This document shows positions 18,192-27,867 of a stretch of 64,000 nucleotides of DNA, one piece after another (position 1 is the first letter of the stretch; each line of letters opens with the position of its first letter). The notes below the pieces were generated by a model. That model was not told the DNA's origin, made no database searches, and saw only the letters and a program-made list of their open reading frames with translations. The stretch lies in assembly GCF_900199455.1 (NCBI RefSeq), contig NZ_FZQR01000004.1, positions 1 through 64,000 of the forward strand, given 5' to 3'. Source of the DNA: Mesorhizobium carmichaelinearum. Its GTDB lineage: Bacteria; Pseudomonadota; Alphaproteobacteria; Rhizobiales; Rhizobiaceae. The position numbers and the translations under genes were made by a program.

Positions 18192-19072
18192 GTTTGTTCG
18201 CGGTTCTCGATCAGCGCCGACAATGCCGCGCGCAGATCGGTCTTGCCGCGCCTGATCTCGCCGACGCCGTGTTCGGCATCTATGCGGCCGGCATTGTGGG
18301 CGTCGAACATCGCGGCGACCAGTTCGGCGTAACTCGTGCTGATGCCACCGCCAACGAGGGCCGGAACCCAGTCCTGCCTCGGCAATTCGCGGGCGACGAT
18401 CTCGCGGTCGGCAACCTCGCCAAGCGTCCGCGCCACATCGGTTGCGCTGTAACGATCGGGCCCCTCGGCATGGACCAAGCGAAGCGCGTCGCCGCCGCCC
18501 GAAAGGAGGAGATCAGCCGCCATCAGGCCGACGTCGCCGGCCGATACGGTCGGGAAGGACTTTGATACGGGATGATGCAGGCTCGGCAGCACGCCGGTCT
18601 CAATCGCCCGGCCAGCCAGGCGGTTCCAGTTTTGCATGTGCTCGGCGGAACGCAGCACCGTCAGCGCCGCCGGGATTGTCTTCAGCTGCGATTCCAGATG
18701 ATGGAATGTGAGCGTGATGCCGGTGCCGGCGGCAAGCTGGGCGCCATAGTCCGAGATTGCCAGAATGCTTTGCGGCCGGCTCTGATCCAGTGCGGTGACG
18801 ATGGACCGGATGGTGGATTCCATCTCCGCCGACGCGTCATCGGCGCGGAAGCCGGTGGGACAGATGACCTGAACAGCGGTGGCGCCCTTTGTCGCCCGCG
18901 CCAATGCCGGCGCATCGCGCAGATCGGCGATTTCTGTTTCGCAACCAAGCGAACGGAACTCTTCGGCATGGGACGGGTTTCGCACTATGGCCCTGACCGG
19001 AACGTTATGCTGACGCAGCGCACCGATGGTGGCCCGTCCAATCTTTCCGGCAGCGCCCAACACAACAAACAT
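18188..19072 (-). CDS. NmrA-like NAD(P)-binding protein
   Basis: A 294-residue atypical short-chain dehydrogenase of the NmrA/HSCARG type. The Rossmann motif GAAGKIGRATI is at residues 6-16, followed by the beta2 segment VRAIVRNPSHAEEF. The catalytic Tyr-x3-Lys pair is not evident. NmrA-like proteins sense NADP redox state or act as quinone or ether reductases; no specific role is clear. It is preceded 142 bases upstream by an AraC regulator in the same orientation, which may control it. Confidence 0.8.
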   Translation of the reverse strand: MFVVLGAAGKIGRATIGALRQHNVPVRAIVRNPSHAEEFRSLGCETEIADLRDAPALARATKGATAVQVICPTGFRADDASAEMESTIRSIVTALDQSRPQSILAISDYGAQLAAGTGITLTFHHLESQLKTIPAALTVLRSAEHMQNWNRLAGRAIETGVLPSLHHPVSKSFPTVSAGDVGLMAADLLLSGGGDALRLVHAEGPDRYSATDVARTLGEVADREIVARELPRQDWVPALVGGGISTSYAELVAAMFDAHNAGRIDAEHGVGEIRRGKTDLRAALSALIENREQT

Positions 19073-19214
19073 GTCCTGTACCCTTCAATCTGACCAATGG
19101 GATGTCAGGAATGCCGGATGGGCGGGCTTGGGTCGCCCAGATATAGACGGCGCAAGACAAAAACGGATGATTGGCTGCGAAAGCCAAAGGCCGGCGAAAA
19201 TGCCGAACCGCTGG

Positions 19215-20042
19215 CTATCGCTGCATGCGGATCAGCGCGGCCGGTGTGACACCGAGGATGCGCTTCATGCTTTGCGCCATGTGACTCTGATGCGCGAAAC
19301 CGGCCTCGAGCGCGATCTGGCTGAGCGGCATCTTCCCCTGATGCAGCAAGGTCCTGGCCCGCTCGACCCGGCGATGGATGACGTATTGGTGGGGCGGCAT
19401 GCCGAACGTGCGGCGAAACAGCACCTTCAGATGCGAGACGCTGATGGCCGCCACCTGGGCCAATTCATCCAGCGAAAGATCCTGGTCGAGATTGGCTTCG
19501 ATGAAATCGGCCAGCCTGCGCTTCTGACCGAAAGAAAGCGTTTGCTTGGCTGGGGCTTCCGGCTTTGACCCAGCACCCTGGATGATCTGCACCGCCAGCG
19601 CCCTGGCCAGGCTTTCGAAATACAGCCGATCCGATGGCACATCCGGTTTCAAACCGGTCGCCAGCGCATGGGCGATGTGTTCGATCCTGGGATCGCGGTG
19701 CTGGAACCGCGGATTGACGACGAACCTGTCCGGATCGATTTCGAGATCCTCGGCAGCACGTCGGACCAGTGCGGGACTGACCCACAGCCTCAGGATGGTG
19801 CAGTCCGCGTCATCCTCCCAGTCGCCATCGAGGCCGGCGGGCACGATATCGATGTCGCCGTCCGACTGGACCCGGCGGTGATGTTTTCCATCGCAATGGC
19901 ACGACGCGTTGACCGGCGCTCCGACGTGGATTCCAAGCCGATGGTTGACGGATGCGGGCACATAGTGGGTCAGCCCCGCGGTAATCCTTCGCGACTCAAC
20001 CCCAACGCCGATCGTTTCCAGCCAATTGTCGTGCATGGTCAT
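19215..20042 (-). CDS. AraC-family transcriptional regulator
   Basis: A 275-residue regulator with an N-terminal ligand-binding or dimerisation region (about 1-170) and a C-terminal pair of AraC helix-turn-helix motifs (about 175-275). The signatures are DLSLDELAQVAAISVSHLKVLFRRTFG and the second-helix IALEAGFAHQSHMAQSMKR. The N-terminal half is of the AraC_binding_2 type found in many rhizobial regulators with no known ligand. The downstream NmrA-like gene on the same strand is the best candidate target. Confidence 0.88.
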   Translation of the reverse strand: MTMHDNWLETIGVGVESRRITAGLTHYVPASVNHRLGIHVGAPVNASCHCDGKHHRRVQSDGDIDIVPAGLDGDWEDDADCTILRLWVSPALVRRAAEDLEIDPDRFVVNPRFQHRDPRIEHIAHALATGLKPDVPSDRLYFESLARALAVQIIQGAGSKPEAPAKQTLSFGQKRRLADFIEANLDQDLSLDELAQVAAISVSHLKVLFRRTFGMPPHQYVIHRRVERARTLLHQGKMPLSQIALEAGFAHQSHMAQSMKRILGVTPAALIRMQR

Positions 20043-20250
20043 TTCTTCGCGTTCGCCGCCTTCGACATCATATCGTGCCGGTTCGCGAAATTAACAGGTC
20101 GGACGTATGCCTTCGGGCAGCCAAAGCCGATTGCGGCATGAATGCGGCATTCAGTTGCGGTTCAGCTTCCATCTCATATAAGCTCCCATGCAAAGGGCGA
20201 AAATGCCTTGCGAAATGCAACAGAGGCGGTGGGAACACCGATATTGCAAA

Positions 20251-20514
20251 ATGTGGAAGTCTCTCGTCGCTGCCGTGGCCTTGCTCGCCGTGAGCGGTTC
20301 GGCCCATGCTGCCAGCGCGGTCAACAAGGACGCCGAGACCCGCACGCTGGTCGTGACGGAGGGCGGCAGCAAGACCGACCTTGCGCTGGCCGGCGGTGAA
20401 ACCGTCGAGTTCTGCCAGAACGGCTGCTTCGTGACCTTGCCGAATGGCGACCTCGAGGCCCTGACCGGTTCGGAAACCGTCGAAATCTCGGGTGGTGTCG
20501 CCCGCATCAAGTAA
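20251..20514 (+). CDS. Small exported protein of unknown function
   Basis: An 87-residue protein with a Sec signal peptide: MWKSLVAAVALLAVSG with cleavage expected after AHA at residues 18-20. The mature part is short and acidic, with one cysteine pair, FCQNGCF. I do not recognise a characterised family. The ATG at 20251 is chosen because it gives a clean signal peptide; upstream in-frame codons (from 20188) add a non-signal-like charged extension. It is followed at once by a good Rho-independent terminator, so it is monocistronic. Confidence 0.75.
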   Translation: MWKSLVAAVALLAVSGSAHAASAVNKDAETRTLVVTEGGSKTDLALAGGETVEFCQNGCFVTLPNGDLEALTGSETVEISGGVARIK

Positions 20515-20532
20515 TCGTGGCGGCATGATTGG

Positions 20533-20562
20533 AAAGGCCGGGCATTTGCTCGGCCTTTTATC
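20533..20562 (+). terminator. Rho-independent terminator after the small exported protein
   Basis: AAAGGCCG (20533-20540) pairs with CGGCCTTT (20551-20558) around a 10-base loop, followed by TTA. It lies 19 bases after the stop codon. Confidence 0.75.
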
Positions 20563-20740
20563 CTTTCCGGTAGCAGTTACTTAACAATGACGCCGGAAAT
20601 ACCGGTGCGGCAGCCGCCTGCAACCAGGCGTTTTAACGTTCGCTACGCCATCCCCCGCTATACCAGCGTCAAGACGCCGACAAGCGGCGCGCAACCAGAT
20701 TCCGGTTTCCCGGATCATACGCTGGCAGGGCAGGACAGAC

Positions 20741-22174
20741 ATGGACGCGCGGTCGGACAGGAACGCAATACCGCTTGCGGTCGATCTCGACGGCACGCTG
20801 ATCGCGACCGACCTTTTGTGGGAAGGCTTGTTCCTCCTCCTCAAGAAGAACCCGCTCTATATCTTTCTGGTGCCGTTCTGGGCGGCCGGCGGGCCGGCGC
20901 GGGTGAAGCTGGCGATCGCGCAGCGCATCGACATCGATCCCGCGACGCTGCCTTATCGCGCGCCGCTGCTCGATCGGCTGCGTATTGAGCACAGCGAAGG
21001 CCGCAAGATCGTGCTGGCGACCGGCACGCCGCGCAAATTCGCCGACGCCATAGCAGCCCATCTCGGCATTTTCGACCGCGTGCTGGCGACCGATGGCTTG
21101 GACAATCTCACCTCCGGCAAGAAGCGCGCCTCGCTGATATCAGCCTATGGCGATGGCGGCTTCGACTATGCCGGCAACAGCCGCCACGATCTCCAGGTCT
21201 TCGACGCCGCGCGCAATGCGATCGTCGTTGCGCCCGACCGCCATGCCGCGCGCTGGCAGGCGGCGCATGGCGCCGAAACCATGCCGGCGCCGAAGCCGAC
21301 CTTGCGGACCATCGTCAAGATGCTGCGCGTGCATCAGTGGCTCAAGAACTCGCTGATCGCCGTGCCGATGGTGCTGTCGCACGAGTACTTCAATACCAAC
21401 ATGATCTGGCAATGCCTGCTGGCGTTCATCTCGTTCAGCGCGGTGGCGTCGGCGATCTATATCCTCAACGATTTCTTCGATCTCGCGCTCGATCGCAAGC
21501 ACATCACCAAGCGCAACAGGCCGTTCGCCAGCGGCGCGCTGTCGATCCCCTTCGGCCTCGGTGCGATGGTCGTGCTGTTGGCGATCGGCATCGGCGCCGG
21601 CCTGTTTTTGCCAATCGAATTCCTCGGTGTGCTCGGCGGCTACATGGTCGTCACCACGGCCTATTCGCTGTCGTTCAAGCGCATGCTGCTGGTCGATGTG
21701 CTGACGCTTGCCGGCCTCTATTCGATCCGCGTGATCGCGGGTGCTGCCGCAACCGGCGTCGACGTCTCGTTCTGGCTGCTCGCCTTCTCGATCTTCTTCT
21801 TCCTGTCGCTGGCGCTGGTGAAGCGCTTCGTCGAACTGCGCACCACTGCCATTCCGCCCGGCGAACGCATTGCCGGCCGTGGCTATCGTACCGAGGACCA
21901 GGAGATCGTCGCCCAGGCCGGCATGGCCTCCGCCTTCTCCTCGGCACTGGTGCTGGCGCTCTACATGGACAGCGTCGCGGTGCGCGAGCTCTATCCGCAT
22001 CCCTGGCTGATCTGGCCGCTGCCGCCGATCGTGCTTTACCTCACCATGCGCGTCTGGATCCTGGCGCGCCGCGACGAGATGCATGACGACCCGGTCGTCT
22101 TCATCATCCGCGACTGGCGCAGCCAGATCGTGGTGGCGATCGGCGCCGTGCTGCTGGTCATCGGGGGCTGGTAG
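20741..22174 (+). CDS. HAD phosphatase-UbiA prenyltransferase fusion (polyprenyl-P phosphoribosyltransferase-like)
   Basis: A 477-residue fusion. Residues 12-165 are a HAD phosphatase domain (VDLDGT at 14-19, GNSRHD near 145-150 for the acidic motif). Residues 190-477 are a polytopic UbiA prenyltransferase with the Asp-rich NDFFDLALD at 243-251 and a second conserved region around YSLSFKR. UbiA proteins of this type (mycobacterial Rv3806c, Azorhizobium NoeC) transfer phosphoribose from PRPP to polyprenyl phosphate; the HAD part would then remove the 5-phosphate. The next gene, 2 bases downstream, is DprE1-like. The pair therefore looks like polyprenyl-phosphoryl-ribose/arabinose synthesis. 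The sugar is inferred. Confidence 0.85.
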   Translation: MDARSDRNAIPLAVDLDGTLIATDLLWEGLFLLLKKNPLYIFLVPFWAAGGPARVKLAIAQRIDIDPATLPYRAPLLDRLRIEHSEGRKIVLATGTPRKFADAIAAHLGIFDRVLATDGLDNLTSGKKRASLISAYGDGGFDYAGNSRHDLQVFDAARNAIVVAPDRHAARWQAAHGAETMPAPKPTLRTIVKMLRVHQWLKNSLIAVPMVLSHEYFNTNMIWQCLLAFISFSAVASAIYILNDFFDLALDRKHITKRNRPFASGALSIPFGLGAMVVLLAIGIGAGLFLPIEFLGVLGGYMVVTTAYSLSFKRMLLVDVLTLAGLYSIRVIAGAAATGVDVSFWLLAFSIFFFLSLALVKRFVELRTTAIPPGERIAGRGYRTEDQEIVAQAGMASAFSSALVLALYMDSVAVRELYPHPWLIWPLPPIVLYLTMRVWILARRDEMHDDPVVFIIRDWRSQIVVAIGAVLLVIGGW

Positions 22175-22176
22175 GC

Positions 22177-23526
22177 ATGGCCGACCGTTTTCGCAGCTTT
22201 GGCCTTGCCACGCCGCCTGCGGCAAGGGCGATCCACGCCGACGACGCCATTGCGCTGCTGAAGGGCGGCCAGGCGAAGGAAGGGTCGCTGCTGGCCTATG
22301 GCAATGGGCGTTCCTATGGCGATTCCTGCCAGAACCAGGCCGGCGCGGTCGTCGACATGCGGACGCTGAACCGCATCCGCGTCTTCAACGCCGAGACCGG
22401 TGTTCTCGAAGCGGATGCCGGCGTGCTGTTGTCCGACATCATCGCCCATGCAGCACCCTACGGCTTCTTCCCGGCGGTGGTTCCGGGCACGCAATTCGTC
22501 ACGCTTGGCGGCGCCATCGCCAATGACGTGCATGGCAAGAACCATCACCGGCGCGGCACGTTCGGCTGCCATGTCGAAAGCTTCACGCTGCTGCGCTCCG
22601 ATGGGAAGACCTATCGCTGCTCGGCCACGGACAATCCGCGCCTGTTTGCGGCGACGATCGGCGGCATGGGCCTGACCGGCCTGATCCTGTCGGCCTCGAT
22701 CCGGCTGATGCGGGTGCCTTCGCTCGACATCGTCGAGACGACGACGCCGTTTCGCGACCTCGGCGAATTCTTCGATCTGGCAGAGGCGGCGGACCAAGCC
22801 AATGAGTATGCCGTCGCCTGGATCGACCAAATCGCCGGCGGCCGCAACAGCGGTCGCGGGCTGCTGTTCGCCGGCAACCACGCCGAGCACGGCTCACACG
22901 CGGCCTCGCGCGCCGGCGGCAGTCTGGCGGTGCCGTTCCAGCCGCCGTTCAATGTGCTCAACCGGCCGTTCCTGACCGCCTTCAATGCCGCCTACCGATG
23001 GAAGAAAGGCCGGGCGACCGCGCCGCGCCAGACCAGCTACCGCAGTTTTTTCTTCCCGCTCGACGGTATGCGCGACTGGAACCGGCTTTATGGCCCCAAG
23101 GGACTGTTCCAGCACCAGAGCGTGATGCCGGAAGAGGCTGCACGTACCGTGGTGCCGGAGCTGCTCGCGGCGGCTCGGCGGGCCGGGCAGGGGTCTTTCC
23201 TCACCGTGCTGAAACGCTTCGGTTCGATCCGCTCGCCGGCGCTGCTGTCATTCCCGCGACCGGGCTGCACGCTGACGCTGGATTTCCCCAACAAGGGGGC
23301 GGCGACGCACGCCCTGCTTGGCGAGCTCGACCGCATCACGATCGGGGCCGGCGGGGCGGTCAATCCTTACAAGGATGCGCGCATGAGTGCTGCGACCTTC
23401 GCCGCCTCCTTCGCGGGCTGGCCGAGGCTGGAAGCACTGCGCGACCCTGCCTTCATGTCCGATTTCTGGGCGCGCACGGCCGGCGGCATCGACCTGCGAC
23501 GACGCGGCGCTGAGGCGGCGGAATAG
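22177..23526 (+). CDS. DprE1-like FAD-dependent oxidoreductase
   Basis: A 449-residue flavoprotein of the PCMH/VAO type. The FAD-binding half contains YGNGRSYGDSC (about 42-52), GTQFVTLGGAIANDVHGKN and GGMGLTGLI. The C-terminal half contains NPYKDARMSAATF, matching the conserved lysine segment of DprE1. DprE1 oxidises the 2'-hydroxyl of decaprenylphosphoryl-ribose to the keto form, which DprE2 then reduces to the arabinose epimer. The partner reductase here may be the extended-SDR protein at 24082, since no classic short DprE2 is present. It begins 2 bases after the HAD-UbiA stop, in the same operon. Confidence 0.85.
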   Translation: MADRFRSFGLATPPAARAIHADDAIALLKGGQAKEGSLLAYGNGRSYGDSCQNQAGAVVDMRTLNRIRVFNAETGVLEADAGVLLSDIIAHAAPYGFFPAVVPGTQFVTLGGAIANDVHGKNHHRRGTFGCHVESFTLLRSDGKTYRCSATDNPRLFAATIGGMGLTGLILSASIRLMRVPSLDIVETTTPFRDLGEFFDLAEAADQANEYAVAWIDQIAGGRNSGRGLLFAGNHAEHGSHAASRAGGSLAVPFQPPFNVLNRPFLTAFNAAYRWKKGRATAPRQTSYRSFFFPLDGMRDWNRLYGPKGLFQHQSVMPEEAARTVVPELLAAARRAGQGSFLTVLKRFGSIRSPALLSFPRPGCTLTLDFPNKGAATHALLGELDRITIGAGGAVNPYKDARMSAATFAASFAGWPRLEALRDPAFMSDFWARTAGGIDLRRRGAEAAE

Positions 23527-23650
23527 ATAAAATTGGAATGAATCGTGGTTAGCGAATGATTAATTGCAAGGTTTACTCAAAACATTCTTGTGAGTTCACG
23601 AAATCTTTTCAGCTTTGTATTACTCGATGACACGGGGTGGGTGAGCAGGC

Positions 23651-24085
23651 ATGAAATATATCGTCTTCATTCTCTTTACGGTCATGACTAATGCCGCTGC
23701 GCAGCTGATGCTGAAGCAAGGCATGATGTCGCTTGGGCCGATCTCGTTCGAGGGCGTCAATCCGCTCGTCAAGCTGCTGCAGATCGTCTTCAGCCCCTGG
23801 GTGTTCCTCGGGCTTTGCACCTTCGTGATCTCGATGGCCTCGCATCTCTATGTGCTGTCGAAGGTCGAGCTTTCCTTCGCCTATCCGTTCCTCAGCCTTG
23901 CCTATGTCGCTGTCGCCATCTTCGCCTATTTCGTTTTCCGCGAAGACCTCAATGGCTGGCGCATCGCCGGCATCGCCTTCATCTGCGTCGGCACCGTGCT
24001 GATCGCGCAAAGTGGTCGCGGGCATGAGGATCAGACCGCTTCCATCACGCCTGACAAGATCCCAGCAAACGAGATCGTTCGATGA
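23651..24085 (+). CDS. Small four-TM EamA/SMR-like membrane protein
   Basis: A 144-residue protein with four predicted membrane helices covering residues 2-118 and a short hydrophilic C-terminal tail. It resembles the SMR/EamA half-transporters (ArnE/ArnF-like) that flip lipid-linked sugars, with ELSFAYPFLSLAYVAVAI in the helix-3 region typical of that group. In this operon a flippase for the polyprenyl-phosphate sugar is the natural reading, though drug export is possible. A 124-base AT-rich gap precedes it, and it overlaps the next gene in an ATGA, so a secondary promoter may lie upstream. Confidence 0.78.
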   Translation: MKYIVFILFTVMTNAAAQLMLKQGMMSLGPISFEGVNPLVKLLQIVFSPWVFLGLCTFVISMASHLYVLSKVELSFAYPFLSLAYVAVAIFAYFVFREDLNGWRIAGIAFICVGTVLIAQSGRGHEDQTASITPDKIPANEIVR

Positions 24086-25089
24086 GACATGTGATTTTCG
24101 GCGGTGACGGCTTCGTCGGCCGTCACCTCGCCCCGAAGCTTGTGGCCGATGGCGAAGAGGTTCTCGTCGCCGATATCGTCAAGAGCGACCTTGCGCATTA
24201 CCGCAACGTCCGCTTCATCAAGTGTGACGTCACCGATCCAGCTTCGGTCGCCGCCGTCGGGCTGAAGGCCGACGACATGGTCTACAATCTGTCGGCCAAG
24301 ATGCTGTCGCCGATCCAGGTGCGGGCCAAGCGACACGACTTCTTCTTCCCGGTCAATTTCCATGGCACCGAGCACATCATGCAGGCCATGGACAAAGCCG
24401 GTGCGGCAAAACTCGCCCACTACACGACGGACATGATCTACGGCCACACGGTCACCCAGCCGATGACCGAGGAGCATCCGGTCGCGCCGCTTGGCGAATA
24501 TGGCTGGTCGAAGCAGAAGACTGAGGAACTGGCGGCCGAATGGCGCAAGCGCGGCATGTCGATTTCGCTGTTTCGCCCGCGCCTGATCATCGGCCCAGGC
24601 CGGCTCGGCATCCTCGAAAAACTGTTCAAGCTGATCGACTGGAACCTTCCGGTGCCGATGATCGGCACGGGCAAAAACCCCTACCAGTTCATCTCTGTTT
24701 TCGATTGCGCGGAAGCTGCCCGCGCGGCCTGGAAGGCCGGCGTGCCCAATGAGGCCTATAATTTGGGTTCCCTCAATCCGCCGCCGGTGAAGAAATTGCT
24801 CGGCGACCTGATCCGGCATGCCGGCTCGAAATCGATCCTGCTGCCGACGCCGGGCTGGGCGGTCAAGCGCACGCTCGACCTGCTCGATCTCATGAACATG
24901 CCGATCATGGACCCGGAACAGTATCTGATCGCCGACGAGGAATGCGTGCTCGACGTGTCCAAGGCCGAACGCCAGCTCGGCTGGGTGCCGCAATATCGCG
25001 ACGAGGACATGCTGATCGCCGCCTACAGCGAATACCGCGCCAAGAAGGCCGGTCCTGCTGTGGCCACCAAGCATGTGCCCGCCGAATAG
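24082..25089 (+). CDS. NAD-dependent epimerase/dehydratase (extended SDR)
   Basis: A 335-residue extended short-chain dehydrogenase. The NAD-binding motif GGDGFVG is at residues 7-13, and the active site has TTDMIYG followed by YGWSK (the YxxxK pair). This family epimerises, dehydrates or reduces nucleotide- or lipid-linked sugars. Translation is coupled to the upstream SMR-like gene (ATGA). It may supply the reductase step for the DprE1-like enzyme or make a separate keto-sugar for the following aminotransferase. Both are inferences. Confidence 0.82.
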   Translation: MRHVIFGGDGFVGRHLAPKLVADGEEVLVADIVKSDLAHYRNVRFIKCDVTDPASVAAVGLKADDMVYNLSAKMLSPIQVRAKRHDFFFPVNFHGTEHIMQAMDKAGAAKLAHYTTDMIYGHTVTQPMTEEHPVAPLGEYGWSKQKTEELAAEWRKRGMSISLFRPRLIIGPGRLGILEKLFKLIDWNLPVPMIGTGKNPYQFISVFDCAEAARAAWKAGVPNEAYNLGSLNPPPVKKLLGDLIRHAGSKSILLPTPGWAVKRTLDLLDLMNMPIMDPEQYLIADEECVLDVSKAERQLGWVPQYRDEDMLIAAYSEYRAKKAGPAVATKHVPAE

Positions 25090-25151
25090 CGGGCCCGCCA
25101 AACAGTTTTATGGCGCACGACGCGGGTCGTCAGCGCGGACAGGAGATTGAA

Positions 25152-26624
25152 ATGACCGTCATGGCCAAGCCCGAACAGACAAATGCGCGCACCCTAGTCA
25201 GTGCGCCGGCGCTGTCGCCCGCCACCATCGCCAAGCCCGATCTGATCAGCGTCGAACAGGCCAAGGCGATGGATGTCGCGCGCATGACCGACCTGTTCAA
25301 GGCGCATCTCAATCCCGGCCAGCTGCATTTCATGAAGCTGCTCGGCTTCCACAAGATCAAGATCGAGCGTGCCGAAGGCATGTTCTACATCGACCAGAAC
25401 GGCCGCAAGATCCTCGACTTCTTCGGCGGCTTCGGTTCGCTTGCCTTCGGCCATAACCATCCGCGCATCCTCGAAGCGCGTAAAAAGTTCCAGGAAGAGA
25501 AGCGCCAGGAAATCGCCATCGCCTTCATGTCGCAATATGCGGCAGCACTCGCGCACAACATCGCCAAATGCTCGCCCGGCGATCTCGACATGGTGTTTTT
25601 GGGCTCGTCCGGCTCTGAAGCGATGGAAGCGGCGGTGAAGCTCGCTGAGCGCGCCGCCGGCCCGAAGCGGCCGAAGATCGTCTATGCCGAGAATTCCTTC
25701 CACGGCAAGACCAAGGGCGTGCTCGGCATCACCGACGGCCAGCTCTACCGCGCTGACTTCAAGATGGCGGACAATACGGTTCGCATTCCCTTCGCCGACA
25801 TCGAAGCGGTCGAGCGCCTGTTCCGTTCCGATCCCGAGGTCGGCGTCATCGTGCTGGAAACCATCCAGGGCGGCGGTGGCATTATCCAGGCACCAGCCGA
25901 ATACTGGCAGAAGCTGCGCGCGCTCTGCGACCAGTATGGCGTGCTGTGGGTGGCCGACGAAGTGCAGTGCGGCTACGGCCGCTCGGGCCGCTTCTATGCG
26001 TTCGAGCATTACGGCGTCGTGCCCGATGTGACGGCGCTGGCCAAATCGCTCGGCGCCGGCAAGGCGGCGGTCGGTGCGATGATCGCCAGGCGAGATGTCT
26101 ACATGAAGGCCTATGGCACGCCGAAGACGGCGATGATCCACGCCATGGCGACCTTTGGCGGCATGGGCGAGGCCTGCGTCACCTCGATCGAGGGCCTCAA
26201 CGTGCTCTATGACGAGGGGCTGATCGACAACGCCGCCTTCACTGGCGACTATTTGCTGCAGCGGCTGCAGGTGCTCAAGGAAAAATACCCGAAGATCATC
26301 AAGGATGTACGCGGCAAAGGCTTCATGGTCGGCCTCGAGTTCCACGACTTCTCGCAGACCTTGCCGATGGTGCTGCGCCCGATCGTCAGTGTGCTCGACG
26401 ACAAGCTGAAGGGCTCGCTGTCCGGCTTCGTCGGCGCGCTGTTGCTGCGCGATTACGACGTGCTCGTCGCTTTCACCGAATACAACCGTAACGTCATCCG
26501 CCTCGAGCCGCCGCTGATCTGCCAGCGCGAGCATGTCGACCGCTTCGTCGATGCCTTCGACAGCCTGCTGTCACGCGGCATCGTGTCGATCGTGAAGGAT
26601 TTCGTCAAAAGCCAAGTCCGTTGA
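25152..26624 (+). CDS. Class III PLP-dependent aminotransferase
   Basis: A 490-residue fold-type I aminotransferase of class III. Visible family features are SSGSEAMEAAVKLAE (PLP phosphate contact), ENSFHGKTKG, WVADEVQCGYGRSGRFYAFE (the conserved aspartate) and ALAKSLGAGKAAVGAM with the Schiff-base lysine. The start at 25152 has AGGAGATTGA just upstream; the frame continues to 24942 but that overlaps the epimerase. Class III enzymes act on omega-amino or amino-keto compounds. In this glycan-like operon it may aminate a keto-sugar or attach an amino group to a precursor, but the substrate is unknown. Confidence 0.87.
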   Translation: MTVMAKPEQTNARTLVSAPALSPATIAKPDLISVEQAKAMDVARMTDLFKAHLNPGQLHFMKLLGFHKIKIERAEGMFYIDQNGRKILDFFGGFGSLAFGHNHPRILEARKKFQEEKRQEIAIAFMSQYAAALAHNIAKCSPGDLDMVFLGSSGSEAMEAAVKLAERAAGPKRPKIVYAENSFHGKTKGVLGITDGQLYRADFKMADNTVRIPFADIEAVERLFRSDPEVGVIVLETIQGGGGIIQAPAEYWQKLRALCDQYGVLWVADEVQCGYGRSGRFYAFEHYGVVPDVTALAKSLGAGKAAVGAMIARRDVYMKAYGTPKTAMIHAMATFGGMGEACVTSIEGLNVLYDEGLIDNAAFTGDYLLQRLQVLKEKYPKIIKDVRGKGFMVGLEFHDFSQTLPMVLRPIVSVLDDKLKGSLSGFVGALLLRDYDVLVAFTEYNRNVIRLEPPLICQREHVDRFVDAFDSLLSRGIVSIVKDFVKSQVR

Positions 26625-26634
26625 GCACAAAAAG

Positions 26635-27867
26635 ATGCTGACCAAGTCTCCCGCTCCGCAGAACATGCTCGATCGGCTCGCCGAGGCCGGTCTGGCTTGG
26701 GGCGAGGGGAGCTATGCGCGGCTGGCGGCACCGATCGGCGCGGCGGCGTTCGCGCTCTACATCCTTCTGACGGCGTTCACAGCTTGGGTGATGCCGGACG
26801 CCAATTGGGACATGCTGCCCTACCTCGCAATATCCGAGGAAGGCACCTATCCCGATGCGCAGGCGCTGCATGATTATGCCTACAGCACGGTCAAGGCGGG
26901 CGTGTCGGCCGGCGCCTACAAGGCGCTGACCGATGATGGCGGCGGCTTCCGCAGCCACATGACGGAGAATGCCGCCGACTTCCATTCTCTGCTCGGCATG
27001 TACCGGATCAAGTTCCTTTACGCCGAGATCCTGTCGACGCTGAGCGCGGTGATGTCGCCGGTCGAGGCGATGCGCCTGGTGCAGCTGTTTTCGGTGCTGC
27101 TGTTCGGCGCCATCGCGCTGCTCTGGCTACGCTCGGAGAAGGCCTTGGCGCTGGCGCCGGTGGTTGGTGCGGTGCTGATCATGGCCGATTTTGGCGACGC
27201 GGCGCGGGCTTCGACGCCGGATCTGCTCACGTCGGCGCTGCTGCTCGGAGGGCTTTTTGCCTATACCAGAGGCCGCGAGGTGGCGACGGCGATCCTCCTC
27301 TTTCTCGCCTTCATGGTGCGGCCGGACAATATTGTTTTCCTTGCCATATTCGCGGTGCTGCTGATCGCCTTCCGGCAGAAGGCATGGGGTGCGCTGGCCG
27401 GCTTTGCCGCGTCCTTCGTTGCCTATTTCGCCATTTCGCACTGGGCTCATCATCCCGGCTGGTGGCCGCATCTGTGGTTCTCCAGCATCGAACAGCACTA
27501 CAATATGGACGGGTTCGCGCCGGCCTTCTCGGTCACCGCCTATCTCAAGGCTTTTGCCACATCGCTGCTGCGCGCCGTCAATTTGAACAGCTGGGTCGGC
27601 GTTTCGGTTCTGGCACTGGCCGGCTGGTTCGCTACCGGCCGTGCCGGCTTCCGCCTCGACCGCCGCGCCGGCATCCTGTTCGCGGCGTTGGTGCTGGGGG
27701 CGCTGGCGAAGTTCACGGTCTTTCCGATCCATGACACGCGTATCTATTTCCCGCATCTGATTCCGCCCTTCCTGCTGCTGGCAACGCCGTTCATGGCGCT
27801 GTGGGCGGCCGTGGCTCGCGGCCAGCATCGCGCCGCCTTGCACGTCATTCCTGGAGACAAGCCATGA
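26635..27867 (+). CDS. Polytopic membrane protein, glycosyltransferase-C-like
   Basis: A 410-residue integral membrane protein with about ten hydrophobic segments and a soluble loop after TM1 (MPDANWDMLPYLAI). The topology and the acidic residues after TM1 resemble GT-C-fold glycosyltransferases (the ArnT/GT39/GT87 style), which use polyprenyl-phosphate sugars as donors at the periplasmic face. No signature is strong enough to name a family. It lies 10 bases after the aminotransferase and overlaps the FkbM gene in an ATGA. A transferase using the lipid-linked sugar made by this operon is the favoured hypothesis. Confidence 0.7.
   Translation: MLTKSPAPQNMLDRLAEAGLAWGEGSYARLAAPIGAAAFALYILLTAFTAWVMPDANWDMLPYLAISEEGTYPDAQALHDYAYSTVKAGVSAGAYKALTDDGGGFRSHMTENAADFHSLLGMYRIKFLYAEILSTLSAVMSPVEAMRLVQLFSVLLFGAIALLWLRSEKALALAPVVGAVLIMADFGDAARASTPDLLTSALLLGGLFAYTRGREVATAILLFLAFMVRPDNIVFLAIFAVLLIAFRQKAWGALAGFAASFVAYFAISHWAHHPGWWPHLWFSSIEQHYNMDGFAPAFSVTAYLKAFATSLLRAVNLNSWVGVSVLALAGWFATGRAGFRLDRRAGILFAALVLGALAKFTVFPIHDTRIYFPHLIPPFLLLATPFMALWAAVARGQHRAALHVIPGDKP

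Noticed and set aside
16883..18565. 560-codon plus-strand frame over the MscS gene and NmrA-like gene
   Set aside because: Arg/Gly/His-rich translation typical of an out-of-frame shadow; it crosses a convergent gene boundary.
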